A stretch of DNA of 63,645 nt from Prevotella sp. (GCA_024680755.1 JAILBT010000094.1:1-63645), one strand, 5' to 3'; counted from the first letter of the stretch, positions 24,994 through 33,726 are shown. Notes: generated from the letters alone by a model not told the origin. Program-made: numbers and translations.

Positions 24994-25767
24994 ATGGACA
25001 AAAGCAGACAGCAGATATCGGTGGTAATCAACACCTACAATGCCGCGCGCCATCTGGAGCGTGTGCTGTGTTCGGTGAGTGGCTTCGACGAGGTGGTGGT
25101 GTGCGACATGGAGAGCACCGACGACACCGTCGATATTGCACGTCGTCATGGCTGCCGCGTGGTGACGTTTCCCAAGGCGGGGCATGTAAGCGCAGAGCCG
25201 GCCCGCACCTTCGCCATACAGAGTGCCACGCGGCCCTGGGTGCTGGTGGTCGATGCCGACGAGCTGGTGCCGCCCGAGCTGCGAGAGAGACTCTACCGGC
25301 ACATCAGTCAACACGGTTGCGCCAGCGGACTATACCTGCCGCGGCAGAACCTGTTCATGGGGCGTCCGCTGCGGTGCGCATGGCCCGACTATCAGCTGCG
25401 CTTCTTCGTGCGGCAAGGCACCGTGTGGCCGCCATACGTCCATACCTTCCCCGTGGTGAAAGGACGTGTGGAGCGGCTGCCGGCTGTCAAGGAGCTGGCC
25501 CTCGGCCATCTGGCCGACGACAGCATACACACCATCATGGAGAAAGACAACCGCTACAGCGACGACGACGTGATGAAGAAAGCCGACAGACACTATGGCG
25601 TGTGGGCGCTGCTCTGGCGCCCGACGTGGCGCTTCACCAAGTGCTACCTGCTGGAGGGAGGCTGGCGCGACGGCGTGCCGGGCCTGGTCTATGCTGGGCT
25701 GAAAGCCATATACCAGTTTGAGCTGGTGGCAAAAATCATTGAGAAAAACAGGCGGGCAGAGACATGA
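24994..25767 (+). CDS. Glycosyltransferase family 2 (WaaE/LgtF-like)
   Basis: The 257-residue enzyme has the GT-A nucleotide-sugar fold at its N-terminus: SVVINTYNAARHLERVL, CDMESTDDTVDIAR and the metal-binding VLVVDADE. The spacing and the phrase EVVVCDMESTDDT resemble WaaE/LgtF-type lipopolysaccharide core transferases. It is the first of four glycosyltransferase genes in one direction (gaps of 34, -4 and 6 bp), so it probably adds one sugar to a surface glycan. Donor and acceptor are unknown. A weak -7-like TGCCTTTGC lies upstream at about 24964. Confidence 0.87.
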   Translation: MDKSRQQISVVINTYNAARHLERVLCSVSGFDEVVVCDMESTDDTVDIARRHGCRVVTFPKAGHVSAEPARTFAIQSATRPWVLVVDADELVPPELRERLYRHISQHGCASGLYLPRQNLFMGRPLRCAWPDYQLRFFVRQGTVWPPYVHTFPVVKGRVERLPAVKELALGHLADDSIHTIMEKDNRYSDDDVMKKADRHYGVWALLWRPTWRFTKCYLLEGGWRDGVPGLVYAGLKAIYQFELVAKIIEKNRRAET

Positions 25768-25801
25768 CCATGCGTGAAAGACACACAATACACAAAGCAG
25801 G

Positions 25802-26608
25802 ATGATCTTCGTCAGAGACAAGGGTAGGATGTGCAACAACCTGCTGCAGTATGGCCATGTGTATGCCTGGGGCAGGGAACACGGCAGGCAGACCATGTCG
25901 ATGCGCTTTGCATACAAGTACCCGTACTTCCATATCTGTCACACACGCTGGCATAACTTCCCGACATACGCTGCCGTCAAGTGGGCCGCCAAGCTGGGCT
26001 TGCTGCCGGTGGCCAGCTTCGACCGGCCCGATGCCGACAGCGACCGGCTGGAAGCTCTTATGCTGGACAGCCGCCACATCGTGGTCGAAGGCTGGCAGGC
26101 GCGGTGGTACGACCTGTTCCTGAAATACAAAGAGGAGATACTACAGCTCTTTGCCTTCGACACCAGGCTGCTGCAGACCACCGGCCGACTGCTTGACAGC
26201 CTGCAGCCCCATGCCGTCCGTTTAGGGCTGCATATCCGTCGCGGCGACTATGCCAGATGGCACGGCGGCCGTTTCTTCTTTACCGACAGGCAGTATATAG
26301 CTCAGGTCAGACAATTCCTGGCCTTGCACAAGGGCGAACAGGTGCAACTGCTCATCTGCGGCAACGACCCTACACTCGACGAAGATGCCTACCGGCAGGC
26401 CTTCCCGCAGTGTCAGGTAGTGTTCCCAAAGGGCAATCCGGGCGAAGACCTCTGTCTGCTGTCGCAGTGTCACTGGCTGATGGGACCGCCCAGCACGTTC
26501 ACCCTCGTGGCAGCCATGTACCGAGACACACCGCTCTGCTGGATAGAAAACGCTGAAGCACCGCTTGCCTTCAGCCGCTTTGACCAATTATTCACGCAAA
26601 TCAAATGA
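25802..26608 (+). CDS. Alpha-1,2-fucosyltransferase-like (GT11)
   Basis: The 268-residue protein carries the GT11 donor-binding signature HIRRGDYARW and the later FPKGNPGEDLCLLSQC and PSTFTLVAAMY motifs, matching bacterial alpha-1,2-fucosyltransferases. These use GDP-fucose to cap galactose-type residues on O-antigen or capsule. The N-terminal GRMCNNLLQYGHVYAWG corresponds to the family's GxLGNQ-like opening, though here it is divergent. It overlaps the next glycosyltransferase by 4 bp (ATGA). Confidence 0.83.
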   Translation: MIFVRDKGRMCNNLLQYGHVYAWGREHGRQTMSMRFAYKYPYFHICHTRWHNFPTYAAVKWAAKLGLLPVASFDRPDADSDRLEALMLDSRHIVVEGWQARWYDLFLKYKEEILQLFAFDTRLLQTTGRLLDSLQPHAVRLGLHIRRGDYARWHGGRFFFTDRQYIAQVRQFLALHKGEQVQLLICGNDPTLDEDAYRQAFPQCQVVFPKGNPGEDLCLLSQCHWLMGPPSTFTLVAAMYRDTPLCWIENAEAPLAFSRFDQLFTQIK

Positions 26609-27468
26609 CCATCCTATACCTTACCTTCGGCGAGAGCATTGAATATCATGTGCAGGCATATCTGTCCATGCTCTCATTCAAGAAGCAGGCTACCAAGGAC
26701 GATCGTATCGTCATGGTGACCACTGTGCCGCAATATTACCGACGTGCCAGGCCGTGGGCTGAGGTTGTTCCACTTGATGACAAGACTGTGGAAGAATGGA
26801 AGGGCTCCAGTCACTACAGCTTTCGGGTGAAGACAATGGCCCTCTGTTCACAGGCAGAGCGACACACTGACGACCATATCTTGTTTGTCGATACCGACAC
26901 TGTGCTCTGTGGCAGCCTGGAGTCTATACGGCGCACGCTGGATCAGGGTAATGCGTTAATGTACAACGACGAGGGACAGCCATCACGCATGAAAGGTCCG
27001 TCGCTACGCATGTGGCACACGCTACGGGGCAAGACTGTTGCCGGCGTGACGCTGGACGGGACACACCACATGTGGAACTCGGGCATTATCGGCATACCAC
27101 GCAGTCTGGTGGGAGTCATTCCGCAACATACGTTGCAACTGCTGGACGCTATGCTCGGCGCAGGTGTCAAGTGCTTCAACGTAGAGCAGTATGCCATGTC
27201 GGTCGCTATGAGCGAACATGCGTCGTTGAAGTCTGCCGACACACAGGTCGCACACTACTGGGGCAATAAGGACCAGTGGGAGAAACATGCCTATGCCGTC
27301 ATCGCAAGGGCGTATATGGAACAGCTGAGCGTGGAGGAGGAAATCGAGCGGTTGGATATAGCCCAACTGAAGAACATTCCAATCTTCGTACATAAGTCGA
27401 ACACCGGCAGACGACTGAAAAACCTAATCGGCAAACTGTTTGCCGACAAAGACCAAAAATATATCTGA
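26605..27468 (+). CDS. GT-A-fold glycosyltransferase, family unassigned
   Basis: The 287-residue product has the layout of a GT-A glycosyltransferase: an N-terminal Rossmann-like half (TILYLTFGESIEYHVQAYLS), a metal-binding DxD motif in ILFVDTDTVLCGS and a downstream acceptor region (MWNSGIIGIPRS, HYWGNKDQWE). It resembles GT8-like or related transferases but a precise family was not recognised. Translation is coupled to the GT11 gene by a 4-bp overlap, and the next gene starts 6 bp after its stop. It probably acts in the same glycan pathway. Confidence 0.75.
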   Translation: MTILYLTFGESIEYHVQAYLSMLSFKKQATKDDRIVMVTTVPQYYRRARPWAEVVPLDDKTVEEWKGSSHYSFRVKTMALCSQAERHTDDHILFVDTDTVLCGSLESIRRTLDQGNALMYNDEGQPSRMKGPSLRMWHTLRGKTVAGVTLDGTHHMWNSGIIGIPRSLVGVIPQHTLQLLDAMLGAGVKCFNVEQYAMSVAMSEHASLKSADTQVAHYWGNKDQWEKHAYAVIARAYMEQLSVEEEIERLDIAQLKNIPIFVHKSNTGRRLKNLIGKLFADKDQKYI

Positions 27469-27474
27469 CCGTCA

Positions 27475-28509
27475 ATGGAGAAAACGCTGACCGTCATCAT
27501 TCCGACCTATAATATGGAGACATATATCGAACGATGCCTCCTGAGTCTTCTACACCCGAAGCACATCGACAGCGTGGAAATACTCGTTGTCAACGACGGC
27601 AGCACCGACGGCTCGTCGGCCATTGCACACCGCATAGCACGTCAATACCCGCACAGCATAAAGGTCATCGACAAGCCGAACGGCAACTACGGTTCATGCA
27701 TCAATGCCGCGCTACCGGTGGCCACGGGCAAGTATGTGAAGATACTGGACGCCGACGACCGTTTCGATACAGACAACTTCGGTCTCATGCTGGAAGAGAT
27801 GGCGCAGCAAGATGCCGACCTCGTGGTGACACATTTCGCCACCGTCGATGCCGAAGGGCAAATAGGCCGCACGCGACACATACACTTGCCAGCCGGCCGC
27901 ACTGTCAGTCTGGCGCGCTATGCCGGCCGACGCAGCGTGCAGGGCTTGTGGATGCACGAGATAGCCTACCGGCGCGCGAACCTGCTGCGCATGGGCTACC
28001 GTCAGCGCGAGGGCATTTCTTACACCGACGTGCAGTGGGGCTTCAGCCCGATGGCCACCGTGCAGACGGTGCACTACATCGACGAGCTGGTATATATATA
28101 TAATGTGGGGCGCGAGGGCCAGTCGATGTCTGCCGAGACGTACAGGAAACGCTTTGCCCAGGAGTTCTGCTGCACCGAGGCTATGCTTGACGATTATGTC
28201 AGACTGCACTGCCCCGACCGACACATCGGAGCTATGATGACAGCTAAGATCGAGGGAAGGATAGCAGCACTTTACAAGCGCGCACTGGTGGAGCTGTGCG
28301 ACCTCCACAACCAGGCAATGCAGCAATTCGACGAGACTCTGCGGCAGAAGGCACCCCACATCTATCAGAGGCTGGACCGCAGCTGCCTCAGCCTGCCCCT
28401 GTTCCCCATACGCTACATACATCTCTGGCGCAAAGACAAGCAGGGGTGGCTGCTCGGGCATACTCTCGCGCTGTACAGAAAGTACAAGGGCATCGAGACC
28501 AGTCTGTAG
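27475..28509 (+). CDS. Glycosyltransferase family 2
   Basis: The 344-residue enzyme is a GT2 transferase: TVIIPTYNMETYIERCL at the N-terminus, VVNDGSTDGS for nucleotide binding and KILDADDRFD as the metal site. The C-terminal 120 residues are basic and aromatic and may contact the membrane or lipid carrier. It ends the four-gene glycosyltransferase run and converges with the restriction-modification genes, with a small GC-rich hairpin between them. Donor sugar is unknown. Confidence 0.88.
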   Translation: MEKTLTVIIPTYNMETYIERCLLSLLHPKHIDSVEILVVNDGSTDGSSAIAHRIARQYPHSIKVIDKPNGNYGSCINAALPVATGKYVKILDADDRFDTDNFGLMLEEMAQQDADLVVTHFATVDAEGQIGRTRHIHLPAGRTVSLARYAGRRSVQGLWMHEIAYRRANLLRMGYRQREGISYTDVQWGFSPMATVQTVHYIDELVYIYNVGREGQSMSAETYRKRFAQEFCCTEAMLDDYVRLHCPDRHIGAMMTAKIEGRIAALYKRALVELCDLHNQAMQQFDETLRQKAPHIYQRLDRSCLSLPLFPIRYIHLWRKDKQGWLLGHTLALYRKYKGIETSL

Positions 28510-28524
28510 TGTCTGCCGCTATAG

Positions 28525-28539
28525 CCCCAGACGCTGGGG
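28525..28539 (+). terminator. Possible hairpin between convergent genes
   Basis: CCCCAG-ACG-CTGGGG forms a 6-bp GC stem with a 3-base loop 15 bp after the glycosyltransferase stop. There is no U tract, so it is a weak terminator candidate. Confidence 0.35.
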
Positions 28540-28571
28540 GCGCGCAAAGAAATACTTTCCGACGAACAAGC

Positions 28572-29513
28572 TTATAACAAAGCTAATTTCGGCGCACTAA
28601 TCATGTCTTTCACCCTTTTACGCGCCAAGTCGGCATATCGCTCCATCAGTTCTATTCCTATAAATCTTCTGCTTGCCTCTATTGCCGCTAATGCCGTCGT
28701 TCCGCTACCAAGGAATGGGTCAAGCACGATGTCCCCCTCGTCGGTATAAAGCTTAATCACTCGATAAGCCAATTCTATAGGGAACATTGCCTGGTGAATG
28801 TCGTTGGCACGCACGCTTGGAATGTTCCAGACCTGACGAAGTCCCCATTCTTTCCACTCAGATGGTGTAAGACGGTCGCGGTTCACCACATACGTGCCAG
28901 GCTTCCAGAAAACATACAAGTCCTCTGTCTCGCTTACAGCTTTCAGTGTGCTTGTCGTCCATTTGCTATTAGCCCATGCCGGGTCTTTCTGCCATATCCG
29001 TTTGTCGTAGAGATAAAGCCCTGCTTGATACGCATATTCTTCAAGTTGACCGCCAACAAGTTTTACATGGGTGCCAATCGCATGCTTCCCTCCACGAATG
29101 TTGTTACCATTAAGTCTTCGGTCGATGGTCTGCTCGCTACAATGAAGGAATGCTGCAAGTTGGTCGCGGTTATAGTCGGGATGAAGTCTTTTGGCTTCCA
29201 TTACCATCTCGCGTGTCACAGAGCATTTCTTGTTTGATGGGTTGTCTGCTTGAATGCGAGGCATTTTCTCGTCTTGAAAAGCCAATATGTCTGCAATGTT
29301 AATCACCATGAAGCCTCCGGGCTTGAGCACGCTATAATGAAGGTTTATCACTTCCCTTAGCATGTCCTGCCACTGCTTGTATGAAACGCCCTGTTCGTAG
29401 TCCTTCCCAAGAAAGTAAGGAGGCGACCAAAATGATAGGGCAAGCGAGTCAGGTGCTATCTGCTTTAACAGTTCGCGCGAATCTCCGCAATATATTTCGT
29501 TAGGCTCTAACAT
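28572..29513 (-). CDS. DNA methyltransferase of a BglI-type system (predicted N4-cytosine)
   Basis: With the ATG at 29513 (MLEPNEIYCGDSRELL) the product is 313 residues. Motif IV reads SPPY (near residue 31), typical of N4-cytosine methyltransferases, and motif I, DPFLGSGTTALAA, lies near the C-terminus, so the order is the beta class. A variable target-recognition region lies between. The endonuclease gene ends 5 bp upstream of this start. Judging by its partner, the likely site is GCC-N5-GGC, methylated at an inner cytosine. The local base composition is clearly more AT-rich than the surrounding genes, suggesting horizontal acquisition. Confidence 0.86.
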   Translation of the reverse strand: MLEPNEIYCGDSRELLKQIAPDSLALSFWSPPYFLGKDYEQGVSYKQWQDMLREVINLHYSVLKPGGFMVINIADILAFQDEKMPRIQADNPSNKKCSVTREMVMEAKRLHPDYNRDQLAAFLHCSEQTIDRRLNGNNIRGGKHAIGTHVKLVGGQLEEYAYQAGLYLYDKRIWQKDPAWANSKWTTSTLKAVSETEDLYVFWKPGTYVVNRDRLTPSEWKEWGLRQVWNIPSVRANDIHQAMFPIELAYRVIKLYTDEGDIVLDPFLGSGTTALAAIEASRRFIGIELMERYADLARKRVKDMISAPKLALL

Positions 29514-29518
29514 AACAT

Positions 29519-30409
29519 TTATTTCACTATAATTTCCTTGATTCTCCAGTCTGCAATATCTTTTAGTAAACAAAATGAGATTCTGGCACGCGTCTTACGC
29601 TTATCCTTTGTATGTTCATCTTTACCAGGAAAGAAAAGCCCGGGATACTTCTTGTTGTAGTTGGGATTCTGTGTCAGCAGAATGCCATTAGGGATGCTTG
29701 CCAACTTTATCTTTGCAAGAGGCTGGCCAATAGTCCTGTCTGTGCCAGATTCTTTCAACATATCATAAACGGGCTTGATAGCAAAAGTTACAAGTGGAGC
29801 AACCGTGCCATCACTTAAAACATAAACAGGTGACAAAGAGCAATAGAAGTTGTGCGTTACTCTTCGGCCTTGTGCTTTAATAGGATTGTTTTTGATGCCG
29901 TCGTCCACTTTTGACCAGTTTCCTGAACCGGAAATCTGATAAGGCGACATAACCGCATGGTCAAAATCATCGCGGGGCCCAGCCGATTTAATGTCAATAA
30001 ACACCCAAACAGAATCCGTTATTTCAAGTATTTGCCGAATACGTTCACTTGATATGATACAACGATCATCTGCGCCAGATGGTAAACCGGTGTCTTTAAC
30101 AGAGAAATTTGCATTAAAATGTCGCTGAAGCTTATTCCCGAAGACTTGCTCCCCCACTTCCAACCAGGGATATTGGTCCCCTACAGGAGCCCTGCCTCTG
30201 TCCAATGGAGGATAGTTTTTCCAGAAAGAATATAGGTATGACGCTTCGTTATAATCACGTTTTATCTCCGGCTCGTGTATGTCTATGAAATGTATAATCT
30301 CATTCATGACAAACATCTCAACCTCTATTAACCTTTGAGGCTCTTGCTGGAAGAAATCGTATGCTCGCTTGTAAGCAGCATGTTGTGATTCTGCATGTTC
30401 GGTGAACAT
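29519..30409 (-). CDS. BglI-like type II restriction endonuclease
   Basis: The 296-residue protein closely resembles BglI as remembered: YNEASYLYSFWKNYPPLDRG, GDQYPWLEVGEQ and the active-site region WVFIDIKSAGPRD are shared. The expected catalytic residues are present as Asp114, Asp139 and Lys141 (D-I-K). BglI cleaves GCCNNNNNGGC, which is common in this GC-rich DNA (for example around 283), so protective methylation by the adjacent enzyme would be essential. The gene is AT-rich compared with its neighbours. Its leader contains a 97-bp palindromic element (30453-30549). Confidence 0.88.
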   Translation of the reverse strand: MFTEHAESQHAAYKRAYDFFQQEPQRLIEVEMFVMNEIIHFIDIHEPEIKRDYNEASYLYSFWKNYPPLDRGRAPVGDQYPWLEVGEQVFGNKLQRHFNANFSVKDTGLPSGADDRCIISSERIRQILEITDSVWVFIDIKSAGPRDDFDHAVMSPYQISGSGNWSKVDDGIKNNPIKAQGRRVTHNFYCSLSPVYVLSDGTVAPLVTFAIKPVYDMLKESGTDRTIGQPLAKIKLASIPNGILLTQNPNYNKKYPGLFFPGKDEHTKDKRKTRARISFCLLKDIADWRIKEIIVK

Positions 30410-30452
30410 AATATTGGTATTTTTCTTTTGTCTTCTATATAACTAACGGTTA

Positions 30453-30549
30453 TTTCACCGCTTTGCAGTAGGAGGCGACGTGTCTCACGTCGCAACAGTC
30501 TGCTGGATTGCGACGTGAGACACGTCGCCTCCTACTTGTGCGCTGCAAA
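30453..30549 (-). repeat. Palindromic element, copy 1, in the leader of the BglI-like gene
   Basis: A perfect 29-bp inverted repeat (30467-30495 and 30508-30536) surrounds a 12-base loop. Each arm contains its own palindrome, GCGACGTG-nnn-CACGTCGC, so cruciform or cloverleaf folding is possible. The ends carry GCTTTGCAG and CGCTGCAAA, which are themselves partly inverted, and the right end includes the TTTGCAG of the predicted -7 box. A shorter relative with the same flanks is at 59348-59409. No transposase is nearby; it could be a MITE- or REPIN-like element. Confidence 0.88.
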
Positions 30550-30553
30550 TGTA
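30546..30553 (-). promoter_or_regulatory. Predicted -7 box for the restriction-modification operon
   Basis: On the minus strand TACATTTGCAGCGC fits TAnnTTTG. It lies about 137 bp upstream of the endonuclease start and immediately before the palindromic element, so the element would be transcribed as part of the leader. The -33 box is not at the usual distance. Confidence 0.5.
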
Positions 30554-30603
30554 GATAAAAACTCCGAAATATGAGTCAATCATACAAATAAATAAAGTTT
30601 TCC

Positions 30604-30705
30604 TTAGAGAAAAGTTAATAATAATATACCTAATAATGCTTGAATAATTACAATCCGCTTGAGGTCGTGCATCGCGTCACGAAAACCTTTATACTGTTCA
30701 ACCAT
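30604..30705 (-). CDS. Possible 33-residue small membrane peptide
   Basis: An ATG at 30705 opens a 33-codon frame: a charged N-terminus (MVEQYKGFRDAMHDLKR) followed by a hydrophobic tail (IVIIQALLGILLLTFL). It fills part of an otherwise gene-free 361-bp gap between licD and the restriction genes. It could be a genuine small membrane protein or a decayed gene fragment; there is no homology I recognise and no clear promoter. Confidence 0.2.
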   Translation of the reverse strand: MVEQYKGFRDAMHDLKRIVIIQALLGILLLTFL

Positions 30706-30770
30706 AGTAGTTCGGAGAATCGCTATTCTTCATTTCTATTGCGGTCGGCTCCCGACATCTGTCCGCTTGG

Positions 30771-31769
30771 CTAATGTGAGAAACTGCTCATTATCTTGTC
30801 CAGTATGTGCCGCCACCGCTTGCGCCGCTTGTCGCGGGCGTTCTGTCGTCGCAGCCCGTCAAGTAAATCCCTGTAGTCGCGGCTGGTATCAACCAGCATG
30901 AACTCGCCATGCAGCGTCGGGTCCTGGCGCGGCTGCATATAGTCTGGCCCGTACTGTGAGCGCAGTATGTCGCCGTAGCCTGCGGGCACCGGCAGCTCTA
31001 TGCCTTCAAACGGCATGTAGATGGTTCGGGCATAATACTCGGGGCGCAGACCAAAACCGACATACGCCCCGAAGCGGAAGGCTATGGCCCCCGAATGGGT
31101 GCTGCTGCCCACAGGACAGGCTCGGAACATGTCCTCCAGCCGGCCGAAAGCGTGGGCAAAGCCCTCGCGCCGTATGTCGCGACACTGGCGTTGCACCTGC
31201 ATGTAGCGGAAGGGGTGCGAGAAGAACCACCACACGCGCGGCGGGCGGCAGCAGAGCTCCAGCTGCGACATCAGCTGCCGCGTGTCGTGCTCCAGCTGCT
31301 TGCATCGTGTGCTGTCGTCGGGAATGCCGTCGTGAACGAAGATGTCGATGAAGATGCCATGATGGAACGGCATGTCAATGTCGATGGAGCGTGCGGCCGT
31401 CGTGCCGTCCATGCGCAGCTGGGCGTGGCCGCGGGCATAGCCCGGCTCGGTGTAAGATGTCTGGAAATGGTACGGCGCGCTGAACTCCCTCGGCGCGATG
31501 GCCACCAGCCGGTCGTAGTCGGCACGCAGCATGCACAGGTCGATGTCGTCGTCCCAGGGTATGAAGCCGCGGTGGCGCACCGCGCCAAGCAGCGTGCCGC
31601 CGTCGGCCCAGATGGGCAGCCCGTTGCGGCGGCACACGTCGAGCACCTTGCATGTCAGCCTCAGCAGCACGGCCCACAGCTGTTTCGTCTCTGCCGTGAC
31701 GGTATATCCGCACCGCGTCTCCTCGGACATGTTCAGAAGTGGCTTGTCGTTGTTTATCGCGTTTGTCAT
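30771..31769 (-). CDS. LicD-family phosphotransferase
   Basis: The 332-residue protein has the LicD signature FIPWDDDIDLCMLRADYDRL near residue 70, with the acidic residues of a nucleotidyl-/phosphotransferase-like active site, preceded by GLPIWADGGTLLGAVRHRG. LicD enzymes attach phosphocholine or similar phospho-alcohols to surface glycans. The neighbouring glycosyltransferases and sugar transferase support a role in decorating a surface polysaccharide. The C-terminus is strongly basic. A -7 box lies 34 bp upstream. Confidence 0.87.
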   Translation of the reverse strand: MTNAINNDKPLLNMSEETRCGYTVTAETKQLWAVLLRLTCKVLDVCRRNGLPIWADGGTLLGAVRHRGFIPWDDDIDLCMLRADYDRLVAIAPREFSAPYHFQTSYTEPGYARGHAQLRMDGTTAARSIDIDMPFHHGIFIDIFVHDGIPDDSTRCKQLEHDTRQLMSQLELCCRPPRVWWFFSHPFRYMQVQRQCRDIRREGFAHAFGRLEDMFRACPVGSSTHSGAIAFRFGAYVGFGLRPEYYARTIYMPFEGIELPVPAGYGDILRSQYGPDYMQPRQDPTLHGEFMLVDTSRDYRDLLDGLRRQNARDKRRKRWRHILDKIMSSFSH

Positions 31770-31802
31770 ATCATAGCTTCATGTCTTGTGACATTGGGGC
31801 TG

Positions 31803-31810
31803 CAAAGTTA
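31803..31810 (-). promoter_or_regulatory. Predicted -7 box for licD-like gene
   Basis: On the minus strand TAACTTTGCAGCCC fits TAnnTTTG with the common GC-rich continuation, 34 bp before the start codon. The -33 element is not obvious. The rest of the 31811-32043 gap shows no gene. Confidence 0.62.
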
Positions 31811-32043
31811 GGCATAATATCTGAAATGCAGGGCAGCCGGGATAAAGAATTAAGTTTTCTTTAGTAAATCGAAAGACAAAAGAAACGAAGAAGTTACAGT
31901 CTTAAAATACGCCAAACGCAACCTTTGGCGATGACTGAGTAGTTGCTGCGACGGCCGAAAGTGTTAAAATATGTCGCTTATATAATAATTATTTGAAAAA
32001 TGCGTTATTGTGTTAAACACACTGCATGACTGATTTACTGTAA

Positions 32044-32673
32044 ATGACAAAACTTGAAAGTGGATATATACTTGACGGCATGAACGAGATAGAGCGCAAC
32101 ACGAAGCGTGTTGTCGATTTCGTCATCTCTGTCTGTTGTCTGATAGTCTTCTCCCCCTTATTCCTTATTTGCTACATTCTCGTCAAGAAAGAAGACGGTG
32201 GCCCCGCCATATTCAAGCAGGAGAGAATAGGCCGGTTTGGCAGGCCGTTCAATATATACAAGTTTCGCTCCATGCGTATGGATGCCGAGAAGGACGGTCC
32301 GGCCCTGTATCAGCACGACAACGAGACACGTCTGACGCGTATAGGCAAGTTTCTGCGTGAGCACCATCTGGACGAGCTGCCGCAGCTGTGGAACGTGGCC
32401 AAGGGCGACATGGCCTTCATCGGCCCGCGGCCGGAGCGTAAGTTCTTCATCGACCAGATAATGGAGCGCGACAATCGCTATGTCTATCTGTATCAGATAC
32501 GCCCGGGCGTCACCAGCTATGCCACGCTATACAATGGCTATACGGACACGATTGAGAAGATGTTGCGCCGGCTGGAGCTGGACCTCTACTATCTGGAGCA
32601 CCGCTCCTGGTGGTTTGATATTAAGATATTGTTCCTCACATTTACGAATATTGTGTTCGGCAAGAAATTCTGA
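32044..32673 (+). CDS. Polyprenyl-phosphate sugar-1-phosphate transferase
   Basis: The 209-residue protein belongs to the bacterial sugar transferase family (PglC/WbaP catalytic domain), which loads a sugar-phosphate onto undecaprenyl phosphate to begin glycan assembly. Visible motifs are one membrane segment (VVDFVISVCCLIVFSPLFLICYIL in two parts), KFRSMRMDAE, the catalytic Asp-Glu pair in HHLDELPQLWNV, and GPRPE. The start may be ATG 32080 (MNEIERNTKR), which matches the family's usual N-terminus better, rather than 32044. It probably initiates the glycan built by the glycosyltransferases at 25-28.5 kb. Confidence 0.9.
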   Translation: MTKLESGYILDGMNEIERNTKRVVDFVISVCCLIVFSPLFLICYILVKKEDGGPAIFKQERIGRFGRPFNIYKFRSMRMDAEKDGPALYQHDNETRLTRIGKFLREHHLDELPQLWNVAKGDMAFIGPRPERKFFIDQIMERDNRYVYLYQIRPGVTSYATLYNGYTDTIEKMLRRLELDLYYLEHRSWWFDIKILFLTFTNIVFGKKF

Positions 32674-32733
32674 ACACCGCAGGCACAGTTGAGACGCCAC
32701 TGACGTTCGCTGCGTCAGGTCGCTCTCTGCAGG

Positions 32734-32787
32734 CATAAACCGACGTGAGCCGGAGACCAGATGGTCTTCGGCTCACGTCGGTTTATG
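32734..32787. terminator. 26-bp hairpin between convergent genes
   Basis: 32734-32759 pairs with 32762-32787 over 26 bp with one G:U-compatible mismatch and a 2-base loop. It lies between the sugar transferase (+) and nagB (-), which point at each other. The stem is much longer than a normal terminator and lacks a U tract, but the position fits bidirectional termination or mRNA 3'-end protection. A smaller hairpin (TGACG/CGTCA) lies at about 32701-32717. Confidence 0.7.
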
Positions 32788-32852
32788 CGGGGTGGGGCGG
32801 GCGTTCGGGCAATCTGGTCGCCCCCTGTCGCCCCGCTGTGGTGTCCTGCGGT

Positions 32853-33647
32853 TCAGAGCAGGTTGTCTTTCTCGATGTCTTTGAAATACTTGTATGTGCC
32901 GTGCTTGAGCTCGTCGGTGGCGGGCTCGTCGGCCACGATGATGGCGTGCCGGTGCTGCTGTAGGGCAGAGATGGTCCACTCCTGACACACGGCACCCTCG
33001 ACGGCAGCCTTCAGCGCGCGGGCCTTGTGGTGGCCGTTGACCAGTATCATCACCTCGCGGGCAGCCATGACGGTGCCTACACCCACGGTCAGCGCCAGGC
33101 GCGGCACCTGGTTGACGTCGCCGCCGAAGAAGCGCGAGTTGGCTATGATGGTGTCGGTGGTGAGCGTCTTGACGCGGGTGCGGCTGACGAGACTCGAGAA
33201 GGGCTCGTTGAAGGCGATGTGGCCGTCGGGACCTATGCCTCCAAGGAAGAGGTCGATGCCGCCGGCCTGCTGTATCATCTCCTCGTAGTGGGCACACTCG
33301 GCCTCCAGGTCGGGAGCGTTGCCGTTAAGGATGTGTATGTTCTCTTTCGGACAGTCGATGTGGTCAAACAGGTTGCGCGCCATGAACGAGTGGTAGCTCT
33401 CGGGGTGGCTTTCGGCCAGGCCCACATATTCGTCCATGTTGAATGTCAGCACATTCTTGAACGAAACGCGACCCTCTTTGTTGGCCTTCACCAGGCAGGC
33501 ATACATGCCCTCGGGCGAAGAGCCTGTGGGCAGGCCGAGCACGAACTTGTGGTCTGCCGTGGGGCCGAACTCGTTGATACGGCGGATGACATGCTCCGCT
33601 GCCCACTGCGACATCTTGTCGTAGTTGGGTTCGATGATAAGTCTCAT
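32853..33647 (-). CDS. nagB: Glucosamine-6-phosphate deaminase
   Basis: The 264-residue enzyme converts glucosamine-6-phosphate to fructose-6-phosphate and ammonia, feeding amino sugars into glycolysis. [18 protein letters not shown] near the N-terminus, the catalytic-region [16 protein letters not shown] and [17 protein letters not shown] are characteristic. Length is typical of single-domain NagB. A promoter lies about 50 bp upstream. It is not in an operon with nagA here and stands alone between convergent and divergent neighbours. Confidence 0.96.
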   Translation of the reverse strand: MRLIIEPNYDKMSQWAAEHVIRRINEFGPTADHKFVLGLPTGSSPEGMYACLVKANKEGRVSFKNVLTFNMDEYVGLAESHPESYHSFMARNLFDHIDCPKENIHILNGNAPDLEAECAHYEEMIQQAGGIDLFLGGIGPDGHIAFNEPFSSLVSRTRVKTLTTDTIIANSRFFGGDVNQVPRLALTVGVGTVMAAREVMILVNGHHKARALKAAVEGAVCQEWTISALQQHRHAIIVADEPATDELKHGTYKYFKDIEKDNLL

Positions 33648-33695
33648 TGATTGTTGGTGTGTGTTAAAGTGAATATTAAGTTCTCAAAAACGCTG

Positions 33696-33726
33696 CAAAA
33701 ATAATGAAAAAACTTGTCATGGCAAA
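33696..33726 (-). promoter_or_regulatory. Promoter of nagB
   Basis: On the minus strand TTTG (33723-33726) and TATTTTTG (33696-33703) are separated by 19 bp, giving a leader of about 45 bases. Confidence 0.7.

Noticed and set aside
28572..30409. Avoidance of BglI sites as evidence of an active system
   Set aside because: GCC-N5-GGC sites are easy to find in this GC-rich DNA (for example near 283), so no depletion is apparent by eye; a proper count was not possible.
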